DNA from: Nitrosarchaeum sp.
Lineage (GTDB): Archaea; Thermoproteota; Nitrososphaeria; Nitrososphaerales; Nitrosopumilaceae
Assembly: GCA_016234975.1 (NCBI GenBank)
Contig: JACRND010000053.1
Span: 1 to 5,571 of the forward strand
Length of the DNA stretch: 5,571 bases
Direction: 5' to 3'
In this document: positions 4,885-5,571 of the stretch, one piece after another
How the letters are laid out: each line of letters opens with the position of its first letter
How positions within the stretch are numbered: position 1 is the first letter of the stretch
Program-made: the position numbers and the translations under genes
The notes under the pieces: generated by a model
What the model saw: only the letters and a program-made list of their open reading frames with translations
What the model was told of the DNA's origin: nothing
Databases searched by the model: none

Positions 4885-5188
4885 TCTCTATTGCAACTCT
4901 TTTTTCGTCCGCCCTTTTTTCTCCTGGATATTTCAGCTGAGAAATTTTCTGCTCTAGTTTTTCATCTCTAACTAAATTTGCTTTACCCGTATATGTTGAG
5001 TTGTTGTATTCTATAATTACATCTGGATTTGCTATGGCATTTTTGAACCAGTCTCCATCTGGCCTGTGTCTTGAAAAATAAATTTTTTCATTATATTTTA
5101 CAGCACGAAGCGTCACTGAATGTCTTCTTCCCGTCTTTCTGCCATTCGTGCTTAAAATTGCACGAAATACGGTCTCTTCAATTACCAT
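4865..5188 (-). CDS. Deazaflavin (F420)-dependent nitroreductase-like split-barrel protein
   Basis: The product is 107 residues on the minus strand, ATG at 5186-5188 to TAG at 4865-4867. The N-terminus contains ILSTNGRKTGRRHSV (11-25), matching the L.T.GRKTG..R cofactor-side motif of the DUF385/Ddn family. VKYNEKIYFSRHRP follows as barrel strands. DWFKNAIANPDVIIEY (46-61) corresponds to the family's W..N..ANP.V.V motif. These small beta-barrels resemble flavin-binding pyridoxamine-phosphate-oxidase folds; characterised members use reduced F420 to reduce quinones or nitro compounds, and this group of archaea is reported to make F420. At 107 residues it is shorter than mycobacterial Ddn, lacking most of the N-terminal part, and it ends in ITPYGQ. 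A TATA box (TTAAATTA) 21-28 bases upstream fits the ATG. Substrate and even cofactor are inferred from the family. Confidence 0.85.
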   Translation of the reverse strand: MVIEETVFRAILSTNGRKTGRRHSVTLRAVKYNEKIYFSRHRPDGDWFKNAIANPDVIIEYNNSTYTGKANLVRDEKLEQKISQLKYPGEKRADEKRVAIEITPYGQ

Positions 5189-5208
5189 GAGCCAATGTTT
5201 CTGTCAAG

Positions 5209-5216
5209 TAATTTAA
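5209..5216 (-). promoter_or_regulatory. TATA box of the split-barrel gene
   Basis: TTAAATTA on the minus strand lies 21-28 bases upstream of the ATG at 5188, in the 87-base divergent region shared with the PRC-barrel gene. Confidence 0.6.
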
Positions 5217-5245
5217 CCTCATTGCTAGAAATTTCTGATATTTGG

Positions 5246-5253
5246 TATGATAA
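5246..5253 (+). promoter_or_regulatory. Weak TATA-like box of the PRC-barrel gene
   Basis: TATGATAA lies 23-30 bases before the ATG at 5276. The spacing is right but the match is poor. Confidence 0.35.
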
Positions 5254-5275
5254 GCAAATCTGACTACTGTACTGT

Positions 5276-5571
5276 ATGTCAGTTAAACTGGAAGACATGC
5301 CTGAAAATATGGCCACAGCTGATGACTTTGTTGGAAAAAAAGTCATAGATAGAGAGGGCATAGAGTATGGCAAAGTCAAACACATACACATTAACCAACA
5401 CACTCTAATCGTTTCAGGAGTTACAATTCATCAGTGATTTAACAAATACTATTTCCTTTCTAATGATTACATTGACAAATTTACTTAGGAAACTTTGCTA
5501 CTTAGCAGACCTCCAATTAGATCAGGAATTCCAGTAGTTGACATTGACAGTCACAAAATAGGAAAAGTAAA
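5276..5571 (+). pseudogene. PRC-barrel protein gene with two in-frame stops (cut by window end)
   Basis: ATG at 5276 opens a frame reading MSVKLEDMPENM, then ADDFVGKKVIDREGIEYGKV and SGVTIHQ, a clear PRC-barrel start (a small beta-barrel, related to the photosynthetic reaction-centre H subunit and RimM, used in RNA or protein binding). TGA at 5435-5437 ends it after 53 residues. The same frame continues as FNKYYFLSNDYIDKFT to a TAG at 5486-5488, then as ETLLLSRPPIRSGIPVVDID and SHKIGKVK to the window end. The last part has the G.PV.D.D..KIGKV pattern that opens a second PRC repeat. No frame change is needed, so both are point nonsense changes, plausibly GGA to TGA (Gly after HQ) and GAG or GAA to TAG (Glu before ET). 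There is no in-frame ATG after the first stop for reinitiation. It may be a recent pseudogene, a sequence error, or less likely a read-through gene. Confidence 0.8.

Noticed and set aside
5182..5403. Minus-strand ORF of 73 codons
   Set aside because: It is antisense to the PRC-barrel N-terminus and its promoter; the plus frame has recognisable family sequence.
5435..5488. Selenocysteine (TGA) or pyrrolysine (TAG) recoding in the PRC-barrel gene
   Set aside because: It would need two different recoding systems in one small gene, ammonia-oxidising archaea are not known to have either, and the family positions are Gly and Glu as far as I recall; nonsense changes or errors are simpler.

Overview
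The window looks like AT-rich chromosomal DNA of an ammonia-oxidising archaeon (Nitrososphaerota/Thaumarchaeota, most like the low-GC marine Nitrosopumilus group). The evidence is a secreted protein ending in the WVKNNAKWWADG...GI.FLI.EGI C-terminal module typical of these archaea, an archaeal-type tRNA-Glu without encoded CCA, and archaeal TATA boxes about 21-36 bases upstream of most starts, with no Shine-Dalgarno sites, as expected for leaderless mRNAs. No mobile element, CRISPR array, plasmid origin or rRNA was seen.

Layout. 1-307: left edge with only a weak partial candidate for a small membrane protein on the minus strand, plus AT-rich inverted repeats. 308-383: tRNA-Glu(CTC), minus strand. 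495-1379: a protein with a possible nucleotidyltransferase-like N-terminus and a helical C-terminus. 1433-1576: a 47-residue protein with nine cysteines, metallothionein-like. 1612-1776 (minus): a 54-residue protein with a CxC start. 1857-3230: a large exported beta-rich protein whose start codon lies inside a two-part inverted repeat. 3273-3659: a small TPR protein. 3674-4156 (minus) and 4252-4884 (plus): two divergent genes of unknown function. 4865-5188 (minus): a split-barrel protein of the deazaflavin (F420)-dependent nitroreductase type, overlapping its convergent neighbour by 20 bases. 5276-window end: a PRC-barrel gene whose reading frame is broken by two in-frame stops, TGA and TAG, with recognisable family sequence on both sides of each.

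The genes are mostly single transcription units, each with its own TATA-like box, in divergent or convergent pairs. They do not form one pathway. Possible themes are metal or thiol chemistry (two adjacent small Cys proteins), the cell surface (exported protein), and housekeeping (tRNA). The most notable observations are the interrupted PRC-barrel gene, the metallothionein-like ORF, and the inverted repeat over the start of the exported protein gene.
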